Of a DNA stretch of 64,000 nt, positions 9,578 to 18,172 are shown piece after piece. How positions within the stretch are numbered: the stretch's first letter is position 1; every line of letters begins with the position of its first letter. Origin of the DNA: CBDFGN01 sp965247065 (GTDB taxonomy: Bacteria; Bacteroidota; Bacteroidia; Cytophagales; Cyclobacteriaceae); NCBI GenBank assembly GCA_965247065.1, contig CBDFGN010000006.1, positions 1,054,001 through 1,118,000 of the forward strand, read 5' to 3'. Under the pieces are notes generated by a model that was not told the DNA's origin, ran no database searches, and was given only the letters and a program-made list of their open reading frames with translations. The translations under genes and the position numbers were made by a program.

Positions 9578-11011
9578 ATGGGAACGTTGAAAAGGAATTT
9601 CTTGACTGGAATAATAATTGCGATTGCTACGATAGCCGATATGCAGGCCCAAGATGGCCATCATTGGACCGAACACTATGGGAACCGGTCAATGTTATTG
9701 AATGGAACGGTAATTGGAAGTGTGCATGACCTGGGAGCCGTTTATTACAACCCGGCCAGGATCTCACAATTCACCACTCCCGCTTTTGTGATATCAGCTA
9801 AAGTTTATCAGTATACCACCCTCAAAATCAAAGACGGCCTGGGTGAGAATATTGATCTGAGTACCTCAAAATTTGGAGGAGGTCCTGCCTTGGTTTCGGG
9901 ATCCTTTAATCTAAAATTCCTGCCCAAACATAAGTTTGCCTATGCATTTTTGACCAGGACCAGGTTTGACGAGACGTTTCCTTTTACAATTGATGATTTT
10001 GGAGATTTCATTAGGGCATTTGATGGCGACGAGTACTTTAGCGGCGAAATTGTGGTAAGAAAAAAATCCCGGGATGAGTGGATCGGTGGCGCTTGGTCCT
10101 ATGCGATAAATAACAAGTGGAGCATGGGGCTGAGTGGATTTTATTCTTCTGTTGAACAAGGTTCAAGCAACAAGATCCAACTCCAGGCTTATACTGTTCA
10201 AGATGGCACTGGCATGTATTTAAATAAACGAAGTTACGATTTCAAAACTTAAAGCCTTGTCTTCAAGGGAGGGGTGAGTTGGAAATCTGAAAACGTCAGC
10301 GCCGGTTTAACGGTCAAGGCTCCCAGAATTCAGGGTTTAGGTTCCGGGAATATCGGGTATGAGCAGTTTTTGGCCGGTATTGATACTACGGGTGACGGCA
10401 ACACCGATGATATTTATGTGATCAACAACCAATCAGACCTGGATGCCAAATACAAAACTCCACTGTCCATTGGTTTCGGAACCGGTATCAAGATTGGCAA
10501 AAGCCTGCTTCATTTGAGCGCAGAATGGTTTGACAAAGTTCCACTGTACCAGGTTATGCAGTCCGCTCCATTTGAAGGGCAAAGCTCGGGAGAGATGATT
10601 CAAATGACAATCGTGGATGAGTTCAACTCGGTGTTCAATTTTGGAGGCGGGTTGGAGGTATTTATAAATCCCAAGCTAGCACTTTTTGGTAGTTTTGCCA
10701 CTGATTTTTCTGCAGTGCCCCAAGAAGTGACCCGGTTTACAGAATTCGAGAATGTAACCGGCAATACAACCTTTCGAGCTGACATATTTCACTTTGGCCT
10801 CGGAACTGACTTCAAAACAAAATTCGCAAACTTGACTATTGGAGCGACCTACGCGACCTCCCGGGAAACTGTTGATAGGACCATAGAAATTGATGAAGGT
10901 ATGGATGCCGTCACTACCAGTTCGGAGATCCTTTATGGTCGATGGCGGTTCCTGCTAGGATTTGAGTTCCCATTCCTGGACAAGGCCAAACAGCAGGTTG
11001 CCGGAGAGTAG
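9578..11011 (+). pseudogene. OmpP1/FadL-like outer-membrane protein, split by an in-frame stop
   Basis: The ATG at 9578 gives a clean signal peptide (ends MQAQ); an upstream TTG in frame is less likely. The mature protein begins RSMLLNGTVIGSVHDLGAVY and YNPARI, matching the FadL/OmpP1 N-terminal plug region (long-chain fatty acid or hydrophobic transport). Reading stops at TAA 10250-10252 after YDFKT, then continues in the same frame as SLVFKGGVSWKSENVSAGL, with barrel-type strands to the real terminus at 11011 (about 478 codons in total, a normal length). Both halves are needed for the barrel. This is therefore a single nonsense substitution or a base-call error, not a gene boundary. Confidence 0.8.
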
Positions 11012-11151
11012 TGAGTGCCAGGGTTGTAGATCGGTTGAATTGTTGATTTGTCCAGCAATTCGTGAATCAAGGATATCTGTCGCTCGATCCATGATCTCCG
11101 ACCCCTAATTCCTAACTTTTCCTTAAATTATGATGTAAAACCCATTGATCC

Positions 11152-12210
11152 ATGCCCGAAACCAAGACCTTCCAAACCGCAGTGGATATCACCCTCCGGA
11201 TTGGTATTTTGCTATTACTCATCGCCTGGTGTTTCCAGATCCTGTACCCATTCTTTTCAATAGTGCTTTGGGCCATTATTTTGGCCGTAGCGCTAGCTCC
11301 ATTTTACAACACTCTTAGAATACAGCTGGGAAATCGGGGCAAGCTGACCGCCTCAATAATTACTTTACTAGCCTTGGGGACCATCGCAATTCCAAGTTAT
11401 CTGTTCGTGGATTCCTTGGTCAATGGAATCAGAGATCTGGGCTACCAAATAGAAGCGGGTGTTTTTGAGATTCCTCCACCCCCATCTGAAGTAAATGATT
11501 GGCCCTTCATTGGCAGGTCTCTTTATAATGGATGGGACCTGGCTTCTACTAATCTGGAGGACGCTTTTGATCAATATGGGGACCAACTGGCCTCAATTGG
11601 GAGTTCTATGCTAAATTCCATTCTGGGAACCGGTCTAAGTATATTGCAGTTTGTCATTTCTACTATAATCGCAGGTGTTTTATTGGCAACTTCGGAAGGG
11701 GGGGCTAAGATGATCCGTACTTTGTTTATTAAATTGGTAGGTGAAAGGGGTGAAGAGTTCACCATGATTAGTGAGCTTACAGTGCGCAATGTAGTAAAAG
11801 GGATATTGGGCGTCGCCTTGATTCAGGCTATTTTAGCCGGACTCGGATTTGTATTTGCGGGAGTACCCTATGCGGGGTTATGGGCCCTGGTTGTTTTGTT
11901 TTTGGCTGTCATCCAAATTGGCCCGTCCCTGGTGATAATTCCCGTTATTATCTATTTGTACTCCACTACCGACCCTTTTCCAGCCACATTGTGGACCATT
12001 TACCTGGTGCTGGTAGGGGCCTCCGATAACATCTTGAAACCAATTCTGCTGGGAGCCGGAGCTCCAGTGCCAATGTTAGTAATCTTCTTAGGGGCCATTG
12101 GAGGTTTCATCACCTCTGGATTCATAGGGCTGTTTACCGGGGCAGTAGTCCTGTCTTTAGGCTATAAACTTTTCGAGGCCTGGCTTGGTGAAAACAGTGA
12201 AGCAGTGTAG
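11152..12210 (+). CDS. AI-2E family transporter (PerM/YdiK-like membrane protein)
   Basis: The protein has 352 residues and about seven or eight hydrophobic segments. Two N-terminal helices (about residues 13-50) and a third at 60-85 are followed by a soluble loop (about 85-150). A C-terminal membrane bundle contains the family-typical LVVLFLAVIQIGPSLVIIP and SDNILKPILLGAGAPVPMLV segments. Members include the TqsA autoinducer-2 exporter, but most exchange other solutes or ions, so the substrate is not known. The stop codon lies in the first degenerate copy of the downstream 16-bp repeat array (EAV*). Confidence 0.87.
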   Translation: MPETKTFQTAVDITLRIGILLLLIAWCFQILYPFFSIVLWAIILAVALAPFYNTLRIQLGNRGKLTASIITLLALGTIAIPSYLFVDSLVNGIRDLGYQIEAGVFEIPPPPSEVNDWPFIGRSLYNGWDLASTNLEDAFDQYGDQLASIGSSMLNSILGTGLSILQFVISTIIAGVLLATSEGGAKMIRTLFIKLVGERGEEFTMISELTVRNVVKGILGVALIQAILAGLGFVFAGVPYAGLWALVVLFLAVIQIGPSLVIIPVIIYLYSTTDPFPATLWTIYLVLVGASDNILKPILLGAGAPVPMLVIFLGAIGGFITSGFIGLFTGAVVLSLGYKLFEAWLGENSEAV

Positions 12211-12222
12211 CAATAAAACCGT

Positions 12223-12347
12223 GAAGCAGTAAGACCGCGAAGCAGTAAGACCGCGAAGCAATAAGACCGCGAAGCAGTAAGACCGCGAAGCAATAAGACC
12301 GCGAAGCAATAAGACCGCGAAGCAATAAGACCGCGAAGCAATAAGAC
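12223..12347 (+). repeat. Tandem array of a 16-bp unit, about eight copies
   Basis: The unit GAAGCARTAAGACCGC is repeated head to tail from 12223, with copies starting every 16 bp (12223, 12239, 12255, 12271, 12287, 12303, 12319 and a shortened one at 12335). The only internal variation is G or A at position 7. A degenerate copy at 12199 overlaps the end of the AI-2E gene. Long open frames on the minus strand here are translations of the repeat, not genes. Similar single 'gaagca' phrases occur in other intergenic gaps. Confidence 0.92.
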
Positions 12348-12527
12348 ATATTGACCCGATAAACCACATCATCAATCTGCGTTCCTACCATGTACATTAA
12401 ATCGAACATTAGCCTTAACCGGCGATAAAGCCAGTCGACGAGGAATGTTTGATGTCAAGCAGGCATTAGCACTCCCTGGTCGCTGGTGAAATGACCAAAC
12501 TACCGACTACCAACTAACGAATACAAA

Positions 12528-13166
12528 TTGACCGAAATATCCAAAATCCGTCTAGATTACTCCAAGGCCAAACTCAGCAAGGGCTCGGTGGATCGAGATC
12601 CTTTTCGGCAATTCAACAGTTGGCTGAATGATGCTATCAATGCCAAACTTCCAGAGCCGACTGCCATGGTCCTGGCCACGGGCAACAGAGAAGGGGTCAT
12701 TTCGTCTCGGACTGTATTGTTAAAGGAAGAGCTTGACAACTCTTTCGTTTTTTACACCAATTATGAGAGCCGTAAGGGAAAGGACCTTGCCCAAAATTCC
12801 AATGCAGCGGTAACTTTCTTTTGGCCGGAACTTGAGAGACAAGTAAACATTCAGGGAACGGTCTCTAAGGTTTCCGATGAATTCTCTGAAAAATACTTTC
12901 GAAGTCGACCTCGCAAGTACCGGTTAGGGGCGTGGGCTTCTAAACAGAGTGAAGAACTCGACTCGCAAAAGACCTTGATAGAGCATTTCCTTAGACTAAC
13001 CATAAAATACACCGGACGGAAGGTGCCAAAACCTCCACATTGGGGCGGTTATCAGCTTGATCCATTGATATTCCAGTTCTGGCAGGGACGGCCTAGCAGA
13101 TTGCACGATAGAATTCAATATCAAAAGCAAAATGCGCAGTGGGTTATCAAAAGGCTTTTCCCGTAG
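12528..13166 (+). CDS. pdxH: Pyridoxamine 5'-phosphate oxidase
   Basis: The protein has 212 residues. A TTG start at 12528 gives the N terminus expected for Bacteroidota PdxH (short lead, then DPFRQFNSWLNDAINAKLPE). FMN-binding blocks are SSRTVLLKEELDNSFVFYTN and SRKGKDLAQNSNAAVTFFW. The C terminus has HWGGYQLDPLIFQFWQGR and SRLHDRI, which carry the substrate phosphate and FMN contacts. It oxidises pyridoxine or pyridoxamine 5'-phosphate to pyridoxal 5'-phosphate in the cytosol. It is full length. No vitamin B6 neighbours are present. Confidence 0.94.
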   Translation: MTEISKIRLDYSKAKLSKGSVDRDPFRQFNSWLNDAINAKLPEPTAMVLATGNREGVISSRTVLLKEELDNSFVFYTNYESRKGKDLAQNSNAAVTFFWPELERQVNIQGTVSKVSDEFSEKYFRSRPRKYRLGAWASKQSEELDSQKTLIEHFLRLTIKYTGRKVPKPPHWGGYQLDPLIFQFWQGRPSRLHDRIQYQKQNAQWVIKRLFP

Positions 13167-13209
13167 TGCCCGGTTCGTTATCTTAAGGTAGATTATTTCA
13201 TTTCGCGAT

Positions 13210-14055
13210 ATGAGAATAGCAGTGACTTCGGCTGGAGGTCATTTAGGTAGAGCTATAGTGAAGGCGCTAATTGAGGAAATTGGGGCCAATAAAGTGGTAG
13301 GCATGGCCCGAAATACCGAAAAAGCCGAGCATTTGGGGGTTGAGGTCAGAAAAGGAGATTATGATCATAAACCTGATTTCGTCAAGGGATTGGCGGATAT
13401 AGACGGAGTTATTTTGTTATCAAGCAGTGGGGATCCCGAGAAGCGCAAAAGACAGCACACCAACGTGATTGACGCAGCTAAGGATTGTGGAGTGCGTAAA
13501 TTAGCGTATACCTCGATATTGGGACCAACTGCCGAAGGTCATTTTTCCAATGTAGTCAGCAGTAATCGCCATACTGAGGAATATATAAGGGCCAGCGGCC
13601 TGCAATGGGTGATCGGGCGAAACGGAATTTATATAGAACCGGATATTGAGTACCTGGATAATTATATTAAATCCGGGAAAATAGTCAACAGCGCTGGTGA
13701 TGGAAAGTGCGCTTATACAACCCGTCCAGAGCTTGCTTATGCCTACAGCAAAATGATAACCCAAATCCAGCACAATGGTCAGACGTACAACCTTACCGGG
13801 AGTACGCTGACGCAATCGGAATTAGCAGACTACATTAATATAGCCTTCGGAACTTCAATCGAGTACCATCCCTTATCGGTAGAAGAATACCGCAAGGAGC
13901 GAATCGATGAATTAGGGGAGTTTATGGGGACGATAATATCAGGTATTTATGAGGCCATTCGGAACGGAGCCTTCGACGTCCATTCTGATTTTCAAAAAGC
14001 CTCCGGCAGGGACCATATGATGTGGTCCGAGTATTTCGCAGGTCTTCGAAATTGA
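13210..14055 (+). CDS. NmrA-like NAD(P)-binding oxidoreductase (QOR2-type)
   Basis: The protein has 281 residues. The Rossmann start MRIAVTSAGGHLGRAIVKAL has the atypical-SDR dinucleotide-binding glycine motif (GGHLG). Blocks DGVILLSSSGDP, VRKLAYTSILGP and VIGRNGIYIEP follow the NmrA/QOR2 NAD(P)H:quinone oxidoreductase pattern, where the usual Tyr-Lys catalytic pair is not always conserved. It may act as an NADPH-dependent quinone reductase or a redox-sensing protein. It starts 43 bp after pdxH on the same strand and may be co-transcribed. Confidence 0.8.
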   Translation: MRIAVTSAGGHLGRAIVKALIEEIGANKVVGMARNTEKAEHLGVEVRKGDYDHKPDFVKGLADIDGVILLSSSGDPEKRKRQHTNVIDAAKDCGVRKLAYTSILGPTAEGHFSNVVSSNRHTEEYIRASGLQWVIGRNGIYIEPDIEYLDNYIKSGKIVNSAGDGKCAYTTRPELAYAYSKMITQIQHNGQTYNLTGSTLTQSELADYINIAFGTSIEYHPLSVEEYRKERIDELGEFMGTIISGIYEAIRNGAFDVHSDFQKASGRDHMMWSEYFAGLRN

Positions 14056-14128
14056 GATTTTTAGCTTCAACCTTCGGCGATTTTGAAATTGAAATGATAA
14101 CTGGATAGACCAGCCTGATGATGAAAGC

Positions 14129-14150
14129 AGCCAGCAGGAATGGCTTTTTT
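14129..14150 (+). terminator. Likely rho-independent terminator after the NmrA-like gene
   Basis: A short hairpin with stem AGCCA (14129-14133), loop GCAGGAA and stem TGGCT (14141-14145) is followed directly by a T run. It lies about 75 bp after the stop of the NmrA-like gene. The stem is only 5 bp, so confidence is moderate. Confidence 0.45.
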
Positions 14151-14259
14151 GATTCCCAATAGGAAAATGTTAGCAGTTCCAATTTGAAATAAAAAATGTC
14201 CCATTTTGGGTAGGGATTTCGTCTTTTACCAATACGTCCTACCCTTAAATAATAATGTC

Positions 14260-14955
14260 ATGAACAAAGATCTTCATGATCATCGATTTCCGGGCGAGGC
14301 CTCAGAATACCGGGATGCCAGAAATAAGCTCCTGGAAGCTGAGCTAGAGCTTCGTGACCAAATGGAAGAGATAGCTCAAATGCGGCGAGACCTGCCTTTA
14401 GGAGGTGAGCTGAAGGAAGATTACATATTTGAAGAATTAATTCATAATAATGGTAACAAAAAGCTGATTTACAGTAAGTTATCTGAATTATTTAATCCTC
14501 CCAGATCCACTCTGATAATTTACAATTATATGTATTCCAGCACAATGGCAACGCCGTGTGTCATGTGCACCTCTATTTTGGATGCTATGGACGGAACCGC
14601 CCAGCATTTAAGTCAAAGAGTAAATTTAGTGGTTGTAGCCAAGTCACCTATTAGCAGAATAACAAGGTTTGCCAACAATCGTGGCTGGAAGAATTTGCGA
14701 ATTCTATCCTCAGAGAAAAATAATTATAATCGTGATTATTTTGGTGAATACCCGGACGGTTCACAATGGCCTGCGTGTAACGTGTTTGTCAAAAGGGAGA
14801 CTGGCATTTTTCATACTTACGCTACCGAGCTCTTGTTTGTCCAAAGTGAGATGCAGGCGCGGCACCTGGATTTAATGTGGCCTCTATGGAATTTCCTTGA
14901 TATTACGCCGGAAGGTAGGGGCAATGACTGGTACCCAAAGCTGGCTTATGACTAG
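14260..14955 (+). CDS. DUF899-family, thioredoxin-like protein
   Basis: The protein has 231 residues from the ATG at 14260 (an in-frame TTG 54 bp upstream is less likely). The opening pattern EYRDARNKLLEAELELRDQ and LRDLPLGG-like (RRDLPLGGELKEDY) is typical of DUF899 proteins, predicted thioredoxin-fold dithiol-disulfide oxidoreductases. A cysteine pair CVMCTSILDAMDG occupies the place where the family has its redox or structural cysteines. Role and partner are unknown. The T-rich region upstream and the preceding terminator suggest its own transcript. Confidence 0.78.
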   Translation: MNKDLHDHRFPGEASEYRDARNKLLEAELELRDQMEEIAQMRRDLPLGGELKEDYIFEELIHNNGNKKLIYSKLSELFNPPRSTLIIYNYMYSSTMATPCVMCTSILDAMDGTAQHLSQRVNLVVVAKSPISRITRFANNRGWKNLRILSSEKNNYNRDYFGEYPDGSQWPACNVFVKRETGIFHTYATELLFVQSEMQARHLDLMWPLWNFLDITPEGRGNDWYPKLAYD

Positions 14956-15050
14956 TTAATTCGAAGTGACATGTTTCTAGTCCCGGTTGGGGCAAGAACC
15001 GGTGTACGAATATTCTTCATCTATCGAGGCTGATTTAAGGTTTGTTGCCC

Positions 15051-17384
15051 TCAGGTTCGGATTGCTGATTCCCCTTTTTTGAGCTTAACCGTTCGGTTCT
15101 TATGCTTGAAGGCCAATGCGCTACCTTGTTTTAAAGCATAGGTAGTTTTGGCCTTCCCGATGTCAACCTCCAAAAGATTGTCCCTTATGCTAATCTGAAA
15201 TTTTACCCGCCGGGTATTCAGTGGTAATTTAGGGTCAAAACTCAAATCTCCGTTGTAGTCTCTCATGCCGCCGATGCCATAAGTTACCGACATCCAAATT
15301 CCCCCCATTGAGGCGAGGTGCAACCCGTGATCCACGTTTCCGCCAATGTCAGCCAAATCCATTAGTAATGCGTAAGTGTAATATTTGGTGGCCAAATCAA
15401 TATAACCCAGCTCCGAGGCCATGATTCCTTGAATGCTAACCGACAAGGAAGAATCCCCAGTGGTCAGGGGGTCGTAGTAGTCAAAATTCCTTTTTTTGAG
15501 CTCCCGGCTAAATTGGTTGCCCAACAAAAAAGTCGCTAGGACAACATCGGCTTGCTTGATGACCTGAAACCGATATAATTCCAATGGATGATGATGCAGC
15601 AGTAATGGGAACTTGTCTTTGGGCGTGTTTTTGATGTCCCAGATTTCCTTCTGCAAGAAGGTATCATCCTGCGGATTAATGCCTAGTTTCTTTTCAAAAG
15701 GAATATACATTTGTTTTGCCGCTCTTCTCCATTGGCCAATTTCGGAACTTTCCAGGCCGGTAAGGTGGGCCAGCATCTTATATTTATTGGGATATTGGGC
15801 CTTTAATTGTTTCACCACCTTGGCCGCATAATTCAGATTCTCGCGAGCCATCAGATTAGTGAAGGCATTGTCGTTCACGATGGCGTTATATTCATCAGGT
15901 CCGGTCACACCATGTATATGAAACTTGCGGTCCGTGCCATAAAAACCCAGATCCGCCCATAAACGAGCGGTTTCCAATAGGATTTCAGCTCCATAATCAC
16001 ACAGGAATTCCATGTCATCGGTGACTTCGGAATACTTCTTAATCATAAAAGAAATGTCGGCGTTAATGTGGTATTGAGCTGTACCCGCAGCAAAAAATGC
16101 CGAGGCTTCTTCCCCATTGATTGTTCGCCAAGGAAATAATGCTCCCTTATGATTCAATTCCTTCGCCCGTGCCCTGGCCTTGTCAAGCATATTGTATCGG
16201 TAGATCAGTAGATTCTGGGCCACCCGCGGATTGTTGTATATGAGAAAAGGCAGCATGTACACTTCAATGTCCCAGAAGGCGTGGCCTTCATACCCGGAAC
16301 CGGTCAGTCCCTTAGCTCCAATTCCGGAATTCTGCACCCGGGCTGAGGAGGACAATAGGTGAAAAATATGAAGCCGTACATTTTGATTTACCTGAGGGTC
16401 TTTTCCAACGACCTTAACATCACTCTTTTTCCAAAACTCCTGTAGATACTCTTTTTGAAGCCGGGCGATTTTATCGAACCCATAATATACTGCGCGGTCC
16501 AGGGTACGATCCGCGCGATCCGCAAGATCCTCCATTGAGGGCACCGGGGAGGAATTATGATAAGTGATGTACTTTATAAGGGTCACCGGCTGACTTTCTT
16601 TACCATTGCCGGTATAGATCACCTTTCCCTCGAATTTGTTGGATTTAGTTTCAACGGCAAATATCCCGTCGGAGTCCAATTGATGGTCGATCCCGCAGAC
16701 CATCTTTAGTTTTGAATTGCATGTGGAATGACCGAGAGTTATCCGTTGTTGATGTTCCCGGTCTATTTGGGGAATAAAAACCTCATGATGAAATTCGCGC
16801 GCCAAACGTGGATCGTGTTGCTCGCCATGGGAGTTGACTTGTTGGCAAAGGATCTCCGATGAGAGTGCTAGATGGGCGTCGGAGTTTAAAAGGGTGATGG
16901 AGTATTTCATGACGGCCATGTGCCTTTCCGGAAAGGAAACCAGGCGGTCAGATGTAATCCGAACCATTTTGCCTGCAGCTGTATCCCAGATTAAATCTCG
17001 GGAAAGGATTCCGGATCTGAAGTCCAGGACTCGTTCGAAATCTCTGACGTAGGCATGTCTTAGAGAGAAGGGCTCATCGTCAACAAATAACTTTATCGTC
17101 GTGGCATCGGCAACCGGAAGCATAGTTTGCCCAGTTTTGGCAAATCCATAGGCTTCTTCACCGTATTGTATCGGCCAGGTCTCATATACGCCACTTATAA
17201 AGGTCCCTCGTTGTACCTCGGGCTCACCCTCTTCGTAACTTCCCCGAATCCCAAAATAACCGTTGGAGGTAGTGAAGATTGCTTCATCACGCCCAATCAA
17301 TTTGGTGACCTTTTTTTGGACAAACCTCCAGGGGTCTACTGGATAATTTTCTCTTGGAGGTAATTTTATTGCTCGGTCTATCAT
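15051..17384 (-). CDS. Glycoside hydrolase family 65 disaccharide phosphorylase
   Basis: The protein has 777 residues, full length for GH65. The N-terminal beta-sandwich (about 1-270) precedes an alpha/alpha-barrel with GSGYEGHAFWDIEVY (about 362-376), FPWRTINGEEASAFFAAGTA (about 418-437) and HGVTGPDEYNAIVNDNA (about 491-507). Glu498 in the last block is the general acid of the family. GH65 enzymes phosphorolyse maltose, trehalose, kojibiose or nigerose to beta-glucose 1-phosphate and glucose; the exact disaccharide cannot be read from the motifs. The gene lies 73 bp downstream of pgl and zwf, an arrangement that would feed glucose units into the oxidative pentose phosphate pathway. No beta-phosphoglucomutase gene is in the window, although such genes usually accompany GH65. 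Confidence 0.9.
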   Translation of the reverse strand: MIDRAIKLPPRENYPVDPWRFVQKKVTKLIGRDEAIFTTSNGYFGIRGSYEEGEPEVQRGTFISGVYETWPIQYGEEAYGFAKTGQTMLPVADATTIKLFVDDEPFSLRHAYVRDFERVLDFRSGILSRDLIWDTAAGKMVRITSDRLVSFPERHMAVMKYSITLLNSDAHLALSSEILCQQVNSHGEQHDPRLAREFHHEVFIPQIDREHQQRITLGHSTCNSKLKMVCGIDHQLDSDGIFAVETKSNKFEGKVIYTGNGKESQPVTLIKYITYHNSSPVPSMEDLADRADRTLDRAVYYGFDKIARLQKEYLQEFWKKSDVKVVGKDPQVNQNVRLHIFHLLSSSARVQNSGIGAKGLTGSGYEGHAFWDIEVYMLPFLIYNNPRVAQNLLIYRYNMLDKARARAKELNHKGALFPWRTINGEEASAFFAAGTAQYHINADISFMIKKYSEVTDDMEFLCDYGAEILLETARLWADLGFYGTDRKFHIHGVTGPDEYNAIVNDNAFTNLMARENLNYAAKVVKQLKAQYPNKYKMLAHLTGLESSEIGQWRRAAKQMYIPFEKKLGINPQDDTFLQKEIWDIKNTPKDKFPLLLHHHPLELYRFQVIKQADVVLATFLLGNQFSRELKKRNFDYYDPLTTGDSSLSVSIQGIMASELGYIDLATKYYTYALLMDLADIGGNVDHGLHLASMGGIWMSVTYGIGGMRDYNGDLSFDPKLPLNTRRVKFQISIRDNLLEVDIGKAKTTYALKQGSALAFKHKNRTVKLKKGESAIRT

Positions 17385-17457
17385 AGCGGATTTTTGGGCC
17401 AGTTTCGGCCTTCAAAGTCTAATTTAATAATCTAAATTACTAGTATGGCTTTTATAA

Positions 17458-18171
17458 TCAAGTCTCGCCCGCTGCCGATTTGTCCAGATACCAAAGTAGC
17501 TCCCCGGTTGGTTGAATATGGGCAGCTGGATAATCTGTCCAGGAACCGGACTGAGAAATGATTTCCTTAAGTTTAGGAGCTTTTTCCTTACCTGTTACCA
17601 GGAATGTCACCCTACGGGCGTGATTGATCGTGGGGCCGGTTAGGGTAATTCGCGGCTGCCCGGATTCTGGATGTTTGGCAACCTCGCAAATCCGGGTAGA
17701 ATGTATCAGATCCATCTGGTCGGGAAAGATGGAAGCGGTATGCCCATCGGTACCCATCCCTAGAATTACCAGGTCAAATGCTGGCCAGCCTTTATAGGTG
17801 GGTAATTTCTCCCCCAAAATTGTTGAATACCTGGCTGCCTCGGTTTTTGGCTCATTTTCCCCCAGGACTCGGTGAATATGATGTGTTGCTACCGGAACGT
17901 TTGAAATCAAAAGTCTCTCGGTCATTCCATAATTACTGTCGGCATGGGAGGGAGGCACACATCTTTCGTCTCCCCAATAAAGATGAATCTTATTCCAGTC
18001 TATAGACTTTTGGTAATACCTGACCAATTCCTCAAAAAAGATTTTGGGGGTGGATCCCCCGGACAACGCAATATGCAAATCAGATAAAGAAGCCGCCAAG
18101 TCATGTAAATAGGCTGCAAGAGCGCCAGCTACCCCCGCTGGGGTCGTGAAAACTTTGACTTCTGTGCGCAT
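17458..18171 (-). CDS. pgl: 6-phosphogluconolactonase
   Basis: The protein has 237 residues from the ATG at 18171, which lies 1 bp after the zwf stop codon; this tight coupling decides the start against a longer frame that would run back into zwf. The SugI/DevB-type signatures are present: LSGGSTPKIFFEEL, KIHLYWGDERCVPP, SNYGMTERLL and the FDLVILGMGTDGHTASIFP block. It hydrolyses 6-phosphoglucono-lactone to 6-phosphogluconate, the second step of the oxidative pentose phosphate pathway, between zwf (immediately upstream) and gnd (divergent neighbour). Confidence 0.95.
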   Translation of the reverse strand: MRTEVKVFTTPAGVAGALAAYLHDLAASLSDLHIALSGGSTPKIFFEELVRYYQKSIDWNKIHLYWGDERCVPPSHADSNYGMTERLLISNVPVATHHIHRVLGENEPKTEAARYSTILGEKLPTYKGWPAFDLVILGMGTDGHTASIFPDQMDLIHSTRICEVAKHPESGQPRITLTGPTINHARRVTFLVTGKEKAPKLKEIISQSGSWTDYPAAHIQPTGELLWYLDKSAAGET

Positions 18172-18172
18172 C

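Noticed and set aside
12134..12409. Long minus-strand open frames across the 16-bp repeats
   Set aside because: A period of 16 with no stop in some frames gives repetitive translation (SYCFAVLLLRG-like); there is no family match or start context.
14129..14150. AGCCA/TGGCT hairpin as a riboswitch or attenuator
   Set aside because: The stem is too short for a riboswitch and is followed by a T run; a simple terminator is the better explanation.
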